Origin: Bordetella parapertussis
GTDB lineage: Bacteria; Pseudomonadota; Gammaproteobacteria; Burkholderiales; Burkholderiaceae_B
Length of the DNA stretch: 36,324 nt
Direction of reading: 5' to 3'
NCBI GenBank assembly: GCA_945865935.1
Contig: CAMBFI010000023.1
Location: forward strand, 1-36,324
Position numbers and translations under genes: made by a program. Under the pieces are notes generated by a model. It did no database searches. It saw only the letters and a list, made by a program, of their open reading frames with translations, and was not told where the DNA came from. Below, in pieces: positions 1-7,560 of the stretch; the first letter of the stretch is position 1; each line of letters opens with the position of its first letter.

Positions 1-137
1 CGCCATTGCGAGATTTGGTTCGCATGCACTTCAAACTGTTCTGCTAACTCCGCGAGGGTCTTATCCCCGCGCAGCGCTGCTAAAACTACCTTGGCCTTGA
101 AATCGGCCGTGTGATTTCTTCTGGGTCGTCTCATCAT
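1..137 (-). mobile_element. IS3-family transposase OrfA, N-terminal part (cut by window edge)
   Basis: Read on the minus strand from an ATG at 137, the translation begins MMRRPRRNHTADFKAKVVLA and continues through LAELAEQFEVHANQISQW. This is the usual start of the helix-turn-helix OrfA of IS3-family insertion sequences, which binds the element's ends and makes the transposase by frameshifting with OrfB. An AGGAG ribosome-binding site lies about 5 bases upstream. Only 45 codons are inside the window and the element continues to the left. The IS end should lie near 195-210, because the region between orfA and the truncated gene at 208 is short. Whether this copy is active cannot be judged. Confidence 0.85.
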
Positions 138-193
138 TACTCTCCTGAGCGCTCTGCGCCAAAAAGACCAATGACTTTTTATCACTTATCGGG

Positions 194-205
194 CTGTCTA
201 GTTTT
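194..205. repeat. 12-bp inverted repeat, left member, at the probable IS end
   Basis: CTGTCTAGTTTT here is the exact reverse complement of AAAACTAGACAG at 1510-1521. This copy lies where the IS3-type element should end, between the orfA start and the truncated membrane protein. It is probably part of the terminal inverted repeat, although the exact IS boundary and target duplication cannot be fixed without the other end. Confidence 0.45.
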
Positions 206-207
206 GA

Positions 208-1134
208 CAGACCGGCTCTGTCGTTGCTGTAGTTCTCGTTGCCTGGATGATGAAACACTATCAATCGGTATCGACGGACTACCGACTGAGTAGACCGCTT
301 GATGCCTTAGATCCCTTGATCCCAAGACTCTCGAGTTACTTGTTAGCAGATCGCTCTGTACTGAGCAGTTGGCTAGGTAGCGGGGTGCCGGACTTCCCGA
401 CACGACCGGAGCACCAGATGTTTGTGGGTATCGGTGTGCTCGCGCTTGCCTTTCTTGGAGTGGGAGTCTCGATTTTTTCTAAAGGTATTGCTGTCAAATT
501 CGGCAAATTAGGGCGTACGAGTGTTGCGACTGTTGTTGTGCTGGTGGGGATGACAGTTGCAGTTGGGGGCTATTCGTTCTATTTTTTGGTGATTCAAATC
601 CCCGGTCTAGACGCGATACGCGCGGTGTCGCGAGTGATTTTGGTGATACTTTTGCCGGTAGCCGTGCTCGTGACACTGGGGGTTGAATGGTTAATTGATA
701 TGTTGCGGTCATGGGTTATGCGCGTAGCCGTTGCGGTATTGGTTGTGAGTGGCCTAACAGCTGAAACGATCTCGTATCGACCGCAGCAGTATTCCAAGGA
801 GGCATGGACGCTGCGACAGCGTGGCCTCAGTCAAGCGATCGGGGAGGGCTTGCCGGCGGGCTCAATACTCTATGTGACCCAGCGCATGGAGGAGCCTTTC
901 TACATAACCGAAATAGACGCCATGATTTACGCGCAGGACCATTACTTGAAGACTCTAAACGGTTATTCGGGCAGTACGCCGCCAGGCTATAAGTATCCCG
1001 AACCTTGCGTAGATGTCGCGAGTCGATTAGAGGGGTACTTTAATTTCCGCAATGTGCCGACAGAAGATCGCGAGAAATTAATTAAGCAGGTACGGCTGGT
1101 TCAGTTGCAGCCGTGCGTGAAGGGTGTGCGGTAG
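208..1134 (+). pseudogene. 5'-truncated polytopic membrane protein (C-terminal remnant)
   Basis: The frame is open from 208, just after an in-frame TGA at 205-207 that falls in the IS end. It reads straight into a hydrophobic helix (VVAVVVLVAW) before the first ATG at 247. The remnant has further membrane segments around residues 59-76, 90-115 and 123-165 (numbered from the ATG), then a soluble tail of about 130 residues containing YRPQQYSKEAW and a Cys in PEPCVD. An open frame beginning mid-helix implies that the N-terminal part was removed by the insertion sequence to the left. The topology resembles the C-terminal half of large GT-C-like or uncharacterised envelope membrane proteins, but I do not recognise a specific family. 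It is probably non-functional. Confidence 0.6.
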
Positions 1135-1180
1135 GATATGAGATATAGGCGGACGTCGCCTTAGGTTGGAGTTAGGACAC

Positions 1181-1275
1181 AAATTGCTTAACTGCAGCGG
1201 TAATTGAGTTGGTTTCATCCGACCCAGCCATAGGCCGCCAAGCCAAGTAACCGATCTTGCGAGCCAGGCAAGCCA
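1181..1275 (-). pseudogene. Decayed fragment of a second MetX-like hydrolase copy (3' end)
   Basis: This stretch matches the 3' end of the complete gene at 2651-3670. AAATTGYTTAACTGCMGCGG, GGCCGCCAAGCCAA and AACCGATCTTGCGA occur in the same order and orientation. In the intact gene the last two blocks are about 80 bases apart (to 2729, then from 2811). Here they are nearly fused, so there is an internal deletion. No open frame is left. The rest of 1135-1531 contains no gene I can support. Confidence 0.65.
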
Positions 1276-1509
1276 CGGCAGAAGGGCATCAACGAGAGGT
1301 TTAAAGGTAATTTTAGGGATGAATGTTTGGCAATGAACTGGTTTCATAGCCGAAAGCATTAAAACGTTTTAATCGAGTAGTGGCGGGAACATTACAATAC
1401 GATCAGACCGCATTCAAGTTTGGATTATCAAACGCCGCTTGGGTACGTATCTGGATGGGAAAGCTGTTTAACAGCTGGAGCCTTCGTTTCTGAATGAAAA
1501 TAGTCCGAT

Positions 1510-1521
1510 AAAACTAGACAG
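1510..1521. repeat. 12-bp inverted repeat, right member
   Basis: AAAACTAGACAG, the reverse complement of 194-205, lies 11 bases before the start of the low-GC gene at 1532. It may be a remnant of a second IS end or a chance match. No direct target duplication is obvious. Confidence 0.35.
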
Positions 1522-1531
1522 GTCAACCCCG

Positions 1532-2407
1532 ATGGGTATTAAGAGTTTTTTGAAAGGCATACCACTTATACTTTCTATCAAGAGAAAAGTGTGGGCGTAT
1601 TGGCATCGCCCCAAAAGTGAGGATTTGTTAAAAGGCATTCAAGATCTCCTGATACAGGATGGCATTTTAAGAGTGCAGGCGAACGAAAAAAATCCTCTAA
1701 ATAGTTTTGGAGTTAGGTGCTTCTCCCAATCTGATGAAGACGGTATTACTTTAGAGATTATCAAGCGACTAAATCTTAAGTCAGGTACTTTTATTGAATT
1801 CGGTGTTGGGGATGGGCTTGAGTGCAATACGTTGATATTGGCGGCATTAGGATGGAAGGGCTTTTGGGTGGGGGGGCAAGATTTGGCATTTGATTATTCA
1901 AAATCAACCAAATTTCACTACTTAAAGGATTGGATTACTCTAGAAAACATAACGTCGCTCACGGAAAAAGGGTTGGAGCGTGTTGGGACGGCCGAAGCAG
2001 ATTTAATTTCTATAGACTTAGATGGTAACGACTTGTATCTGGTGGAGCAGCTCCTGAGGACCGGCCATAGCCCCAAGGTTTTCATCGTGGAATATAATGG
2101 CAAGTTCCCACCGCCTGTCAGATTTACGATCAAATATGACGCAAATCATTATTGGTCAGCAGATGACTATTTTGGCGCTTCGCTTCAAAGCTTTGTTGAT
2201 TGTTTTTCGAAATACAAATATAAGTTAGTTTGTTGTAATTCCCACACGGGTACAAACGCATTTTTTGTTCGTGGGGATCTTGCAGAGCTTTTTATGGATG
2301 TGCCGTTAGATATCAACGATATATATATTGCCCAGCGAGCGGTGTATCTGTCTAGATATAGTAGCGGCTCCTCCGCAAAGGTTGTTGAGCAATTTGTTAA
2401 TCAGTAA
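1532..2407 (+). CDS. FkbM-like / SAM-dependent methyltransferase-like protein of an envelope cluster
   Basis: A 291-residue protein. The segment SQSDEDGITLEIIKRL followed by GTFIEFGVGDGLECNTL resembles the glycine-rich SAM-binding loop of FkbM-like methyltransferases found in polysaccharide and LPS gene clusters. Downstream, ADLISIDLDGNDLYLVEQLL carries the acidic strand expected after motif I. The first 25 residues are basic and hydrophobic but not a clear signal peptide. The gene is visibly AT-richer than its neighbours and uses AT-ending codons (ttt, aat, gat) freely, which suggests horizontal transfer. No strong Shine-Dalgarno precedes the ATG. It probably modified a surface glycan, but its substrate is unknown and the methyltransferase assignment rests on motif resemblance. 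Confidence 0.7.
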   Translation: MGIKSFLKGIPLILSIKRKVWAYWHRPKSEDLLKGIQDLLIQDGILRVQANEKNPLNSFGVRCFSQSDEDGITLEIIKRLNLKSGTFIEFGVGDGLECNTLILAALGWKGFWVGGQDLAFDYSKSTKFHYLKDWITLENITSLTEKGLERVGTAEADLISIDLDGNDLYLVEQLLRTGHSPKVFIVEYNGKFPPPVRFTIKYDANHYWSADDYFGASLQSFVDCFSKYKYKLVCCNSHTGTNAFFVRGDLAELFMDVPLDINDIYIAQRAVYLSRYSSGSSAKVVEQFVNQ

Positions 2408-2650
2408 TCATTGCGGCTGTATTTTCTTTGAGAGCCGACACTTCAAGAAACCGCTATGAGAGCCATTGTTATCTAGATGGACGAACGTGCCCATTCCGCT
2501 GGGCGGAGAAATTGAAACCACTGGCGCATTTCAACTTGATTGCTTCAAAATCGGGGTAAGAGGTTTGTTTGTTTTTGAGGTGGCACCCCTTAGAGGTCAC
2601 GCGGAAACCCGATTTCAATACTGCTACGGACTTGCGTGTTTTGTCGGTCG

Positions 2651-3670
2651 TTAGCCGAGACTAAATTGTTTAACTGCCGCGGTAATGGATTCTGTCTCAC
2701 TTGACCCGACGACAGGCCGCCAAGCCAAATGCCCCTTATTCGAATCCACCTCAAAGTAGTGCGCACCCTCAATCCCCTGCGCGATCTCCTTGGCATTCTC
2801 CAACCCCAGCAACCGATCTTGCGAACAAGGCAACACCAAAACGCGAGCCTTCACTTGGCTAAGCGCCTTCTTCAAATCCCCACCAAAGGGCTTGCTCACA
2901 TCATGAGCAGAAGAGGCTTGATAGCGACGCACAAGGCTTGTCGCATCCCAGCTGGCAAAGCCATTGCCTGCGCGGTCGGCTTCAGCTTCGAGCGTCTTCA
3001 AGTCAGTCGTTTCTAAATAGTCATCGGTCGCGGTCCACGTGAAGTAGTGGCGACCGGCTGCGCGTTGCCCGGCTTCGGGTTGGCGAAGAGGGGTGTGCTT
3101 GTAATACGCACCGCCTTGCCAGTTTGGATCAAGCGCGATGATGTCGAACATGCGTTGTGTGGCCATCAGGAAAGTGTTGCCGGCTTTCCACGCAGGGACG
3201 AGCAAGACAGCGTCTTTGACGGAATCGGGAAAATGGATCAGCCATTCGAGAGTTTGGAAGGCGCCCATGGATGCACCGGCGAGCAAGGCTACCTTTTGTG
3301 TGCCAAGGCCAAAACCTTCTTTTGCTAGCTGATGTTGCGCACGGGCCATGTCACGAATGGTGTAGCGCGGAAACTTGTCGTACAAGCCATCTGCAGGTTG
3401 GGATGAAGTGCCACCGCCGATAGAGTCTGTGCAGACGACGCAATAGCGATCGGTATCGTAGGCGCGGCCTGGGCCCACGTGCTCTGCTGTGCCGTGGCGT
3501 AGGTTGCTTGTGCCGGGCATGACGATACAAAGGTTGTCACGTGCGGCATTGAGTTCGCCGTACATCACGTAGCCGATCGTGAGCGATTCGAGCGTTTCAC
3601 CGGATTCGAAGGTGAAGTTGCGGATGGTGTAGGTGCCTTCGATGGGGGCGGGGCGGGTAGAGGTCGTCAT
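2651..3670 (-). CDS. Alpha/beta hydrolase of the homoserine O-acetyltransferase (MetX) family
   Basis: A 339-residue alpha/beta hydrolase. It has the MetX-family layout: an N-terminal TYTIRNFTFESGETLESL strand pair, GTAEHVGPGRAYDTDRYCVV, a nucleophile elbow GASMGAFQTLEW (Ser), an acid in LVLPCSQDRLLG (Asp), and a His in NKGHLAWRP. True MetX proteins are usually around 375 residues and acetylate L-homoserine. This shorter member could instead be an acyltransferase or hydrolase of the same fold, so no symbol is given. It is a single gene, convergent with the FkbM-like gene. A decayed 3' fragment of a second copy lies at 1181-1275, so the locus was once duplicated. The 243 bases between 2407 and 2651 show no supported gene. 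Confidence 0.85.
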   Translation of the reverse strand: MTTSTRPAPIEGTYTIRNFTFESGETLESLTIGYVMYGELNAARDNLCIVMPGTSNLRHGTAEHVGPGRAYDTDRYCVVCTDSIGGGTSSQPADGLYDKFPRYTIRDMARAQHQLAKEGFGLGTQKVALLAGASMGAFQTLEWLIHFPDSVKDAVLLVPAWKAGNTFLMATQRMFDIIALDPNWQGGAYYKHTPLRQPEAGQRAAGRHYFTWTATDDYLETTDLKTLEAEADRAGNGFASWDATSLVRRYQASSAHDVSKPFGGDLKKALSQVKARVLVLPCSQDRLLGLENAKEIAQGIEGAHYFEVDSNKGHLAWRPVVGSSETESITAAVKQFSLG

Positions 3671-3725
3671 CTAATTGGCGTAGAGCACAGAAATGGGGGA
3701 AGCTGATTAAGAATATACTCGCTAA

Positions 3726-3747
3726 ATTGTATCTTTTAAGTTACAAT
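3726..3747 (+). promoter_or_regulatory. Palindromic operator/promoter of the HigBA-like locus
   Basis: ATTGTA at 3726-3731 mirrors TACAAT at 3742-3747. Read as TTGTAT-N9-TACAAT (3727-3747), the right half doubles as a good -10 box, ending 5 bases before the toxin-stub ATG at 3753. The same 21-bp layout occurs at 7521-7541 (minus strand) and, in the form TTGTAA-N9-TTACAA, at 17872-17892. Autorepression by the antitoxin is inferred. Confidence 0.6.
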
Positions 3748-3752
3748 AAGGG

Positions 3753-3839
3753 ATGTATGAAGTTTACCGATATCAAACAGAGGCAGGTGTCGAACCCGTC
3801 TCTGAGTGGTTTGCCACAGTTACAGATAAGTTCACCTAG
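3753..3839 (+). pseudogene. Truncated HigB/RelE-like toxin (28-codon stub)
   Basis: The 28-codon frame starts MYEVYRYQTEAGVEPVSEWF and ends in TAG. It matches the conserved N-terminus of COG3657-type addiction-module killer proteins, which begin with a short beta strand followed by a ...FxEWLxxL helix. The family is normally about 95-110 residues, so the catalytic C-terminal two-thirds are missing. An AAGGG motif lies just upstream and a palindromic promoter immediately before it. The antitoxin ATG at 3846 follows 6 bases after the stop, as expected for a toxin-first operon whose toxin suffered an internal deletion. The peptide is almost certainly inactive as an RNase. Confidence 0.6.
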
Positions 3840-3845
3840 GCAGTG

Positions 3846-4178
3846 ATGACAAAAAAAATTAGCGGGGCTGTATCTCACCACGATCTAGAGGTTTCTGAGC
3901 TGCGAGCCGATCGAGAGCTTGCTGTGGCGTACCTCAAGTTGGCCATGGAGTCCTTAGATGACCCAAACGATCGCGCGGTTGGACTTCTGGCGCTGCGAAC
4001 CATTGCAGAGGCGTATGGAGGGTTAGCGACTGTAGCGGCTCAGGCGGGCATCACACGGGAGTCGTTGTATCGAGCGTTGTCAGCTAAAGGGAATCCCACT
4101 CTCAAAACCCTATTAGCGATTTTGAAATCTGTTGGCATGCGGTTATCTGTTGAACCAGATCAACGAATGGCCGCGTAG
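3846..4178 (+). CDS. HigA-like (COG3636) antitoxin, helix-turn-helix
   Basis: A 110-residue protein from ATG 3846 (a GTG lies one codon upstream). The N-terminal half has AVAYLKLAMESLDDPND, and the C-terminal half is a helix-turn-helix: LATVAAQAGITRESLYRALS followed by GNPTLKTLLAILKSVGMRL. This is the signature of COG3636 probable addiction-module antidotes, which bind and neutralise a RelE-fold mRNA interferase and repress their own promoter. The partner toxin directly upstream is reduced to 28 codons, so this antitoxin appears to be an orphan. It may still act as a regulator through the dyad at 3726-3747 or counter related toxins elsewhere. Confidence 0.8.
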   Translation: MTKKISGAVSHHDLEVSELRADRELAVAYLKLAMESLDDPNDRAVGLLALRTIAEAYGGLATVAAQAGITRESLYRALSAKGNPTLKTLLAILKSVGMRLSVEPDQRMAA

Positions 4179-4187
4179 GGCAAAGAT

Positions 4188-5243
4188 TTAACCGTACTGT
4201 TTCCCAATCCACTTGCGATACTCGCCGCTTGTCACGCCTTGCACCCATTCTGGGTGATCGAGATACCACTGCACGGTTTTCTCGACGCCGGTCTCAAAGG
4301 TTTCTTGTGGTTTCCAGCCTAGCTCGCGCTCAATCTTGCGGGCATCGATGGCGTAGCGGCGGTCGTGGCCAGGGCGATCTTTTACAAAGGTGATTTGCTC
4401 AGCATAAGGCTTGCCGTCTGCGCGGGGGCGCAATTGATCGAGGCGTGCGCAGATTGTTTTGACGACATTGATATTGGCTTTCTCGTTCCAACCGCCGATG
4501 TTGTAGGTTTCGCCAACTTTGCCAGCTTCAAGCACGCGGGCGATGGCGTGGCAGTGGTCCGTCACAAACAGCCAGTCCCGTACTTGTTGGCCATCGCCAT
4601 AGATCGGTAGTGGCTTGCCGGCGAGTGCATTCAGGATCACAAGCGGGATCAGCTTTTCTGGAAAATGAAACGGGCCGTAGTTGTTGCTGCAGTTGGTGGT
4701 CAGCACTGGCAGGCCATACGTGTGGTGCCAGGCACGCACAAGGTGATCGGATGAGGCCTTGCTGGCTGCGTAGGGGCTGTTAGGCTCAAACGGATTTGTT
4801 TCTGCAAAGGGGGGGTCTTGTGGAGAGAGCGTGCCGTAGACCTCGTCTGTCGACACATGAAGAAACCGAAATGCTGCTTGTTGTGCAGCCGGCAGGGCTG
4901 ACCAATACGCGCGCACGGACTCCAGCAGATTAAAGGTGCCGACAACGTTGGTTTGGATAAAGTCACCGGGCCCATGGATTGAGCGATCAACATGGGACTC
5001 AGCAGCAAAGTTCAAGATGGCCCGTGGCTGATGTTCGGCTAAGAGCTTGTCGACCAGTGCGCGATCGCCAATATCCCCTTGCACGAAGATGTGCCGGGGG
5101 TCCTTGGCGAGTGAGGACAGGTTATCTAAATTGCCCGCATAAGTGAGCTTATCGAGATTGACCACGGGCTCGTCATGCTGGGCGAGCCAGGTGTGTACAA
5201 AATTACTGCCGATAAAGCCGGCACAGCCAGTGACAAGAATCAT
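4188..5243 (-). CDS. rfbB: dTDP-glucose 4,6-dehydratase
   Basis: A 351-residue short-chain dehydrogenase-type enzyme, the usual RfbB/RmlB length, when started at ATG 5243. The reaction is dTDP-glucose to dTDP-4-keto-6-deoxyglucose, the second step of dTDP-L-rhamnose synthesis for O-antigen. Visible motifs are the NAD-binding GCAGFIG at residues 6-12, the catalytic STDEVYG at 131-137 (Thr132, Asp133, Glu134) and YAASK at 158-162. A TTG at 5288 would add a 15-residue non-conserved leader, so I prefer the ATG, although its Shine-Dalgarno is poor. The other rml genes are not adjacent: rfbD lies at 22351 and rfbA/rfbC are not in the window. Directly upstream on the same strand is an orphan PIN-type antitoxin. 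Confidence 0.95.
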   Translation of the reverse strand: MILVTGCAGFIGSNFVHTWLAQHDEPVVNLDKLTYAGNLDNLSSLAKDPRHIFVQGDIGDRALVDKLLAEHQPRAILNFAAESHVDRSIHGPGDFIQTNVVGTFNLLESVRAYWSALPAAQQAAFRFLHVSTDEVYGTLSPQDPPFAETNPFEPNSPYAASKASSDHLVRAWHHTYGLPVLTTNCSNNYGPFHFPEKLIPLVILNALAGKPLPIYGDGQQVRDWLFVTDHCHAIARVLEAGKVGETYNIGGWNEKANINVVKTICARLDQLRPRADGKPYAEQITFVKDRPGHDRRYAIDARKIERELGWKPQETFETGVEKTVQWYLDHPEWVQGVTSGEYRKWIGKQYG

Positions 5244-5336
5244 GGGGCGCTTTGGGGTGAGGGGTATGGCAAATTTTACTCTCTCCAAGCGGTACGTAAG
5301 CCGTTGGCTAGGCGTGTTGTTAGACCAGATGTGTTG

Positions 5337-5882
5337 TCATCGGCGCTTTGCGGTGGAAATCGATTTGAGTCGTCGAGCGACTTCCGCTTCGCTGGTGGCA
5401 TAGAAGTCAGCGGCGTGATCGCTGGTTCGTAGTGAGGTTGCCCCTACACTTTGTTGGCGTTTCCATTCCATCACAGCGGCACGTGATACCCGACGATGTC
5501 CGCCGCTTGATATCGTTGCTACGGGTAGTTGTTGCTGATCGAGCAGCATCACGACATACGGCCTGCTGTAGCCGAGTATCTTTGCGGCCTCAGTTGTGCT
5601 GATTAACGCATCCGCGCCAGACTGGGTCGTGTTTGCATTTGGGCTGCATGAGCGCGCCTCAACGTCAACGAGGTACTTAAGCAGCAGGAGTCGAATACAA
5701 CGACCATCTAGGCTATTTTCCTCTAGGGAATGATGTAACGCTTGCGATATCTTGCGTGTAGTGGCGGCGCTTAATCTCTTTGCTCCCGTGCTTCGAGACA
5801 GGGCAAAGCCAATAGAGCGAATGAGAGGGCGAAATGGATCGGCGACGTCAGCACAGGAGGTGCTTGCGGCAATATTGGCCAT
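5337..5882 (-). CDS. HTH (excisionase-type) antitoxin of a PIN toxin pair, orphaned
   Basis: A 181-residue protein from ATG 5882, chosen because AAAGGA lies about 8 bases upstream. The N-terminal 90 residues are helical and unspecific. Residues 100-150 form an HTH_17/excisionase-like domain, STTEAAKILGYSRPYVVMLL followed by LPVATISSGGHRRVSRAAVMEW. The architecture parallels the antitoxin at 23836-24300 that pairs with a PIN toxin. Here the stop codon overlaps an ATG (ATGA, 5337-5340), the usual toxin coupling, but that frame closes after six codons (MTTHLV, stop at 5320). The partner toxin is therefore gone. It may still repress its own promoter at about 5920-5950, which contains two AAATAC repeats in an A-rich stretch shared with the divergent kinase gene. 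Confidence 0.75.
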   Translation of the reverse strand: MANIAASTSCADVADPFRPLIRSIGFALSRSTGAKRLSAATTRKISQALHHSLEENSLDGRCIRLLLLKYLVDVEARSCSPNANTTQSGADALISTTEAAKILGYSRPYVVMLLDQQQLPVATISSGGHRRVSRAAVMEWKRQQSVGATSLRTSDHAADFYATSEAEVARRLKSISTAKRR

Positions 5883-5986
5883 TTGTGTTCCTTTGATAGG
5901 CATATGCGAGGGATTATTAAAATTTTAAACGAAAAATACAAAAAATACGAAACGTGGGTTGATTCGACTAATAAGAGGAGTTCAAT

Positions 5987-7339
5987 TTGCTAAGCTGTCG
6001 CCCTATGCATACTCTTGATGACCTCCGTTCCGGAAAATTAAAGGGCGCGACGCGCTTGGTGTTGTCGGCTGGGCTGACGCAGTTTCCGACCGAGATCTAT
6101 GACCTGGCCGATACGCTTGAAATCCTGGATTTGTCGGGCAATGCCCTGACAAGCTTGCCGGATGATTTTGTGCGGCTTAAGTACCTGCGCGTGCTCTTTG
6201 CATCGAATAACCGGTTTGAGACCATGCCAGCGGTGCTGGGGCGCTGCGAGAATCTGAGCATGGTGGGTTTTCGGGCGAACGGGATGCAGGTGTTGCCCCC
6301 GGAATCCTTGCCCCCGACGCTGCGGTGGCTAATTCTGACCGATAACAAGCTAGAGACGCTGCCGGCTGAACTAGGTCGGCGTCCCGCCCTGCAAAAGCTG
6401 ATGGTGGCGGGTAATCGCTTGCGGAGCTTGCCTGCGGAAATGTCAGCGTGTAGCAGACTTGAGTTGCTGCGCATTGCGGCCAATCGGTTTGAGGCGCTGC
6501 CAGAATGGCTGCTGTCTTTGCCGCGCCTGTCTTGGTTAAGTTACTCCGGCAACCCTGTGTGTGCAGCCCTGGAGGCAAAAGCCTTGGCACAAACGCCTGT
6601 GCCTGCCGTGCCTTGGAGTGCATTACAGCTCGGGCAAAAGCTTGGGGAAGGCGCCTCTGGCGTGATTTATCGCGCGGGCTTGGATGTTGCTTCGTCGGAC
6701 GTCGTTGGCGCGAGCGCTCCGGAAGTGGCCGTCAAACTCTTCAAAGGGACGCTAACCAGTGACGGCTTACCCCAGAGTGAAATGGCCGCATGCATTAGCG
6801 CCGGCGCACATCCAAATTTGATACGGGTGTTAGGTAAGTTAAGTGAGCACCCACAAGGTGTGGAAGGTTTGGTGATGTCCTTGGTAGACCCGGCTTATAA
6901 AAACCTGGCAGGGCCACCAAGTTTTGAGACCTGCACACGCGACGTCTATGCAGATGATCTGCGGTTTAGTGTGGAGGATGTGCTGACGATCGCGAAAGGC
7001 GTTGCAGGCCTAGCGGCGCAGTTACATGCGCGCGGGCTGATGCACGGCGATTTGTATGCGCACAATACGTTGCTGGGCCCAGATGCCCATGCCCTGATCG
7101 GCGACTTTGGGGCGGCATCCTTTGTTGACGTGACCGATCGTAAAACGGCAGGGGCGCTGGAAAGGCTAGAGGTGCGAGCCTATGGGTGTTTGCTGGAGGA
7201 GTTGCTGGATCGGGTGGGAAGTGCAGGCGTTTCGACAGCGGACTGTGTGGGGGCGCTGAGTAAGCTTAGGGATCGGTGCTTGCAGGCCGACACGACAAGT
7301 CGACCTAGCTTTGATGAGATTGAGAAAACGCTACCTTAA
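5987..7339 (+). CDS. Leucine-rich-repeat protein with C-terminal Ser/Thr-type protein kinase domain
   Basis: A 450-residue cytoplasmic protein. Residues 20-190 hold seven or so leucine-rich repeats (LEILDLSGNALTSLPDD, LRWLILTDNKLETLPAELG, LQKLMVAGNRLRSLPA). Residues 212-450 form a eukaryotic-like kinase with glycine loop GEGASGV, VAVK Lys250, an aC Glu around 265, catalytic loop HGDLYAHN (353-360) and DFG (373-375). HGD replaces the canonical HRD, as in several bacterial and RIO-like kinases. AGAGGAG at 5974-5980 sits 6 bases before a TTG at 5987, so I take TTG as the start; ATG 6005 is the alternative. LRR-kinases of this layout occur in scattered Proteobacteria. The substrate is unknown. 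No neighbouring phosphatase or secretion gene was seen. Confidence 0.88.
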   Translation: MLSCRPMHTLDDLRSGKLKGATRLVLSAGLTQFPTEIYDLADTLEILDLSGNALTSLPDDFVRLKYLRVLFASNNRFETMPAVLGRCENLSMVGFRANGMQVLPPESLPPTLRWLILTDNKLETLPAELGRRPALQKLMVAGNRLRSLPAEMSACSRLELLRIAANRFEALPEWLLSLPRLSWLSYSGNPVCAALEAKALAQTPVPAVPWSALQLGQKLGEGASGVIYRAGLDVASSDVVGASAPEVAVKLFKGTLTSDGLPQSEMAACISAGAHPNLIRVLGKLSEHPQGVEGLVMSLVDPAYKNLAGPPSFETCTRDVYADDLRFSVEDVLTIAKGVAGLAAQLHARGLMHGDLYAHNTLLGPDAHALIGDFGAASFVDVTDRKTAGALERLEVRAYGCLLEELLDRVGSAGVSTADCVGALSKLRDRCLQADTTSRPSFDEIEKTLP

Positions 7340-7340
7340 G

Positions 7341-7514
7341 TCAGGATCGGGTTAGCGTTTGCTTTTTTGCCCCGAGCGCACGGACAATATTGTCCGTGGC
7401 AAGTCGCAGCATGTCAGGATTTGGATCGGCTAGTGCCATGTTGAGATATTCAGCCATGGTTTCCTCATCCTGAAGGAACTCCGCGACGTCGAAAGTTTTG
7501 ATCTTTGTGCTCAT
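7341..7514 (-). pseudogene. Truncated HigA-like antitoxin (N-terminal half only)
   Basis: The 57-residue frame starts at ATG 7514, behind GAAG. It contains DVAEFLQDEETMAEYLNMAL and LRLATDNIVRALGA, the N-terminal helices of the COG3636 antitoxin family. It ends exactly where the helix-turn-helix (LAxxxGLSRExLYKALS) should begin. Its stop is one base from the stop of the convergent kinase gene, which fits a deletion that removed the C-terminal half. No toxin frame exists on either side. The promoter dyad upstream is retained. An intact relative lies at 3846-4178. It could be a small stand-alone protein, but a remnant is more likely. Confidence 0.6.
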
Positions 7515-7520
7515 CTTCAA

Positions 7521-7541
7521 ATTGTATCGAAAAGAATACAA
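7521..7541 (-). promoter_or_regulatory. Palindromic operator/promoter before the truncated antitoxin
   Basis: On the minus strand this reads TTGTAT-N9-TACAAT, the same hexamers and spacing as 3727-3747. The -10-like TACAAT ends 6 bases before the ATG at 7514. The middle nine bases differ between the two loci, which argues that the half-sites are what is conserved. Confidence 0.55.
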
Positions 7542-7560
7542 CTTGAAGTGAGCATGATCT

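Noticed and set aside
2490-2560. Possible mobile-element end in the gap 2408-2650
   Set aside because: The text looks IS-like on the minus strand, but no terminal repeat or transposase match could be shown.
2466-2654. Open frame on the plus strand between the FkbM-like and MetX-like genes
   Set aside because: It overlaps the 3' end of the MetX-like gene, has no ribosome-binding site and no recognisable sequence.
5244-5288. TTG 5288 as the start of rfbB
   Set aside because: It would add a non-conserved 15-residue leader; family members start at the residue encoded by ATG 5243.
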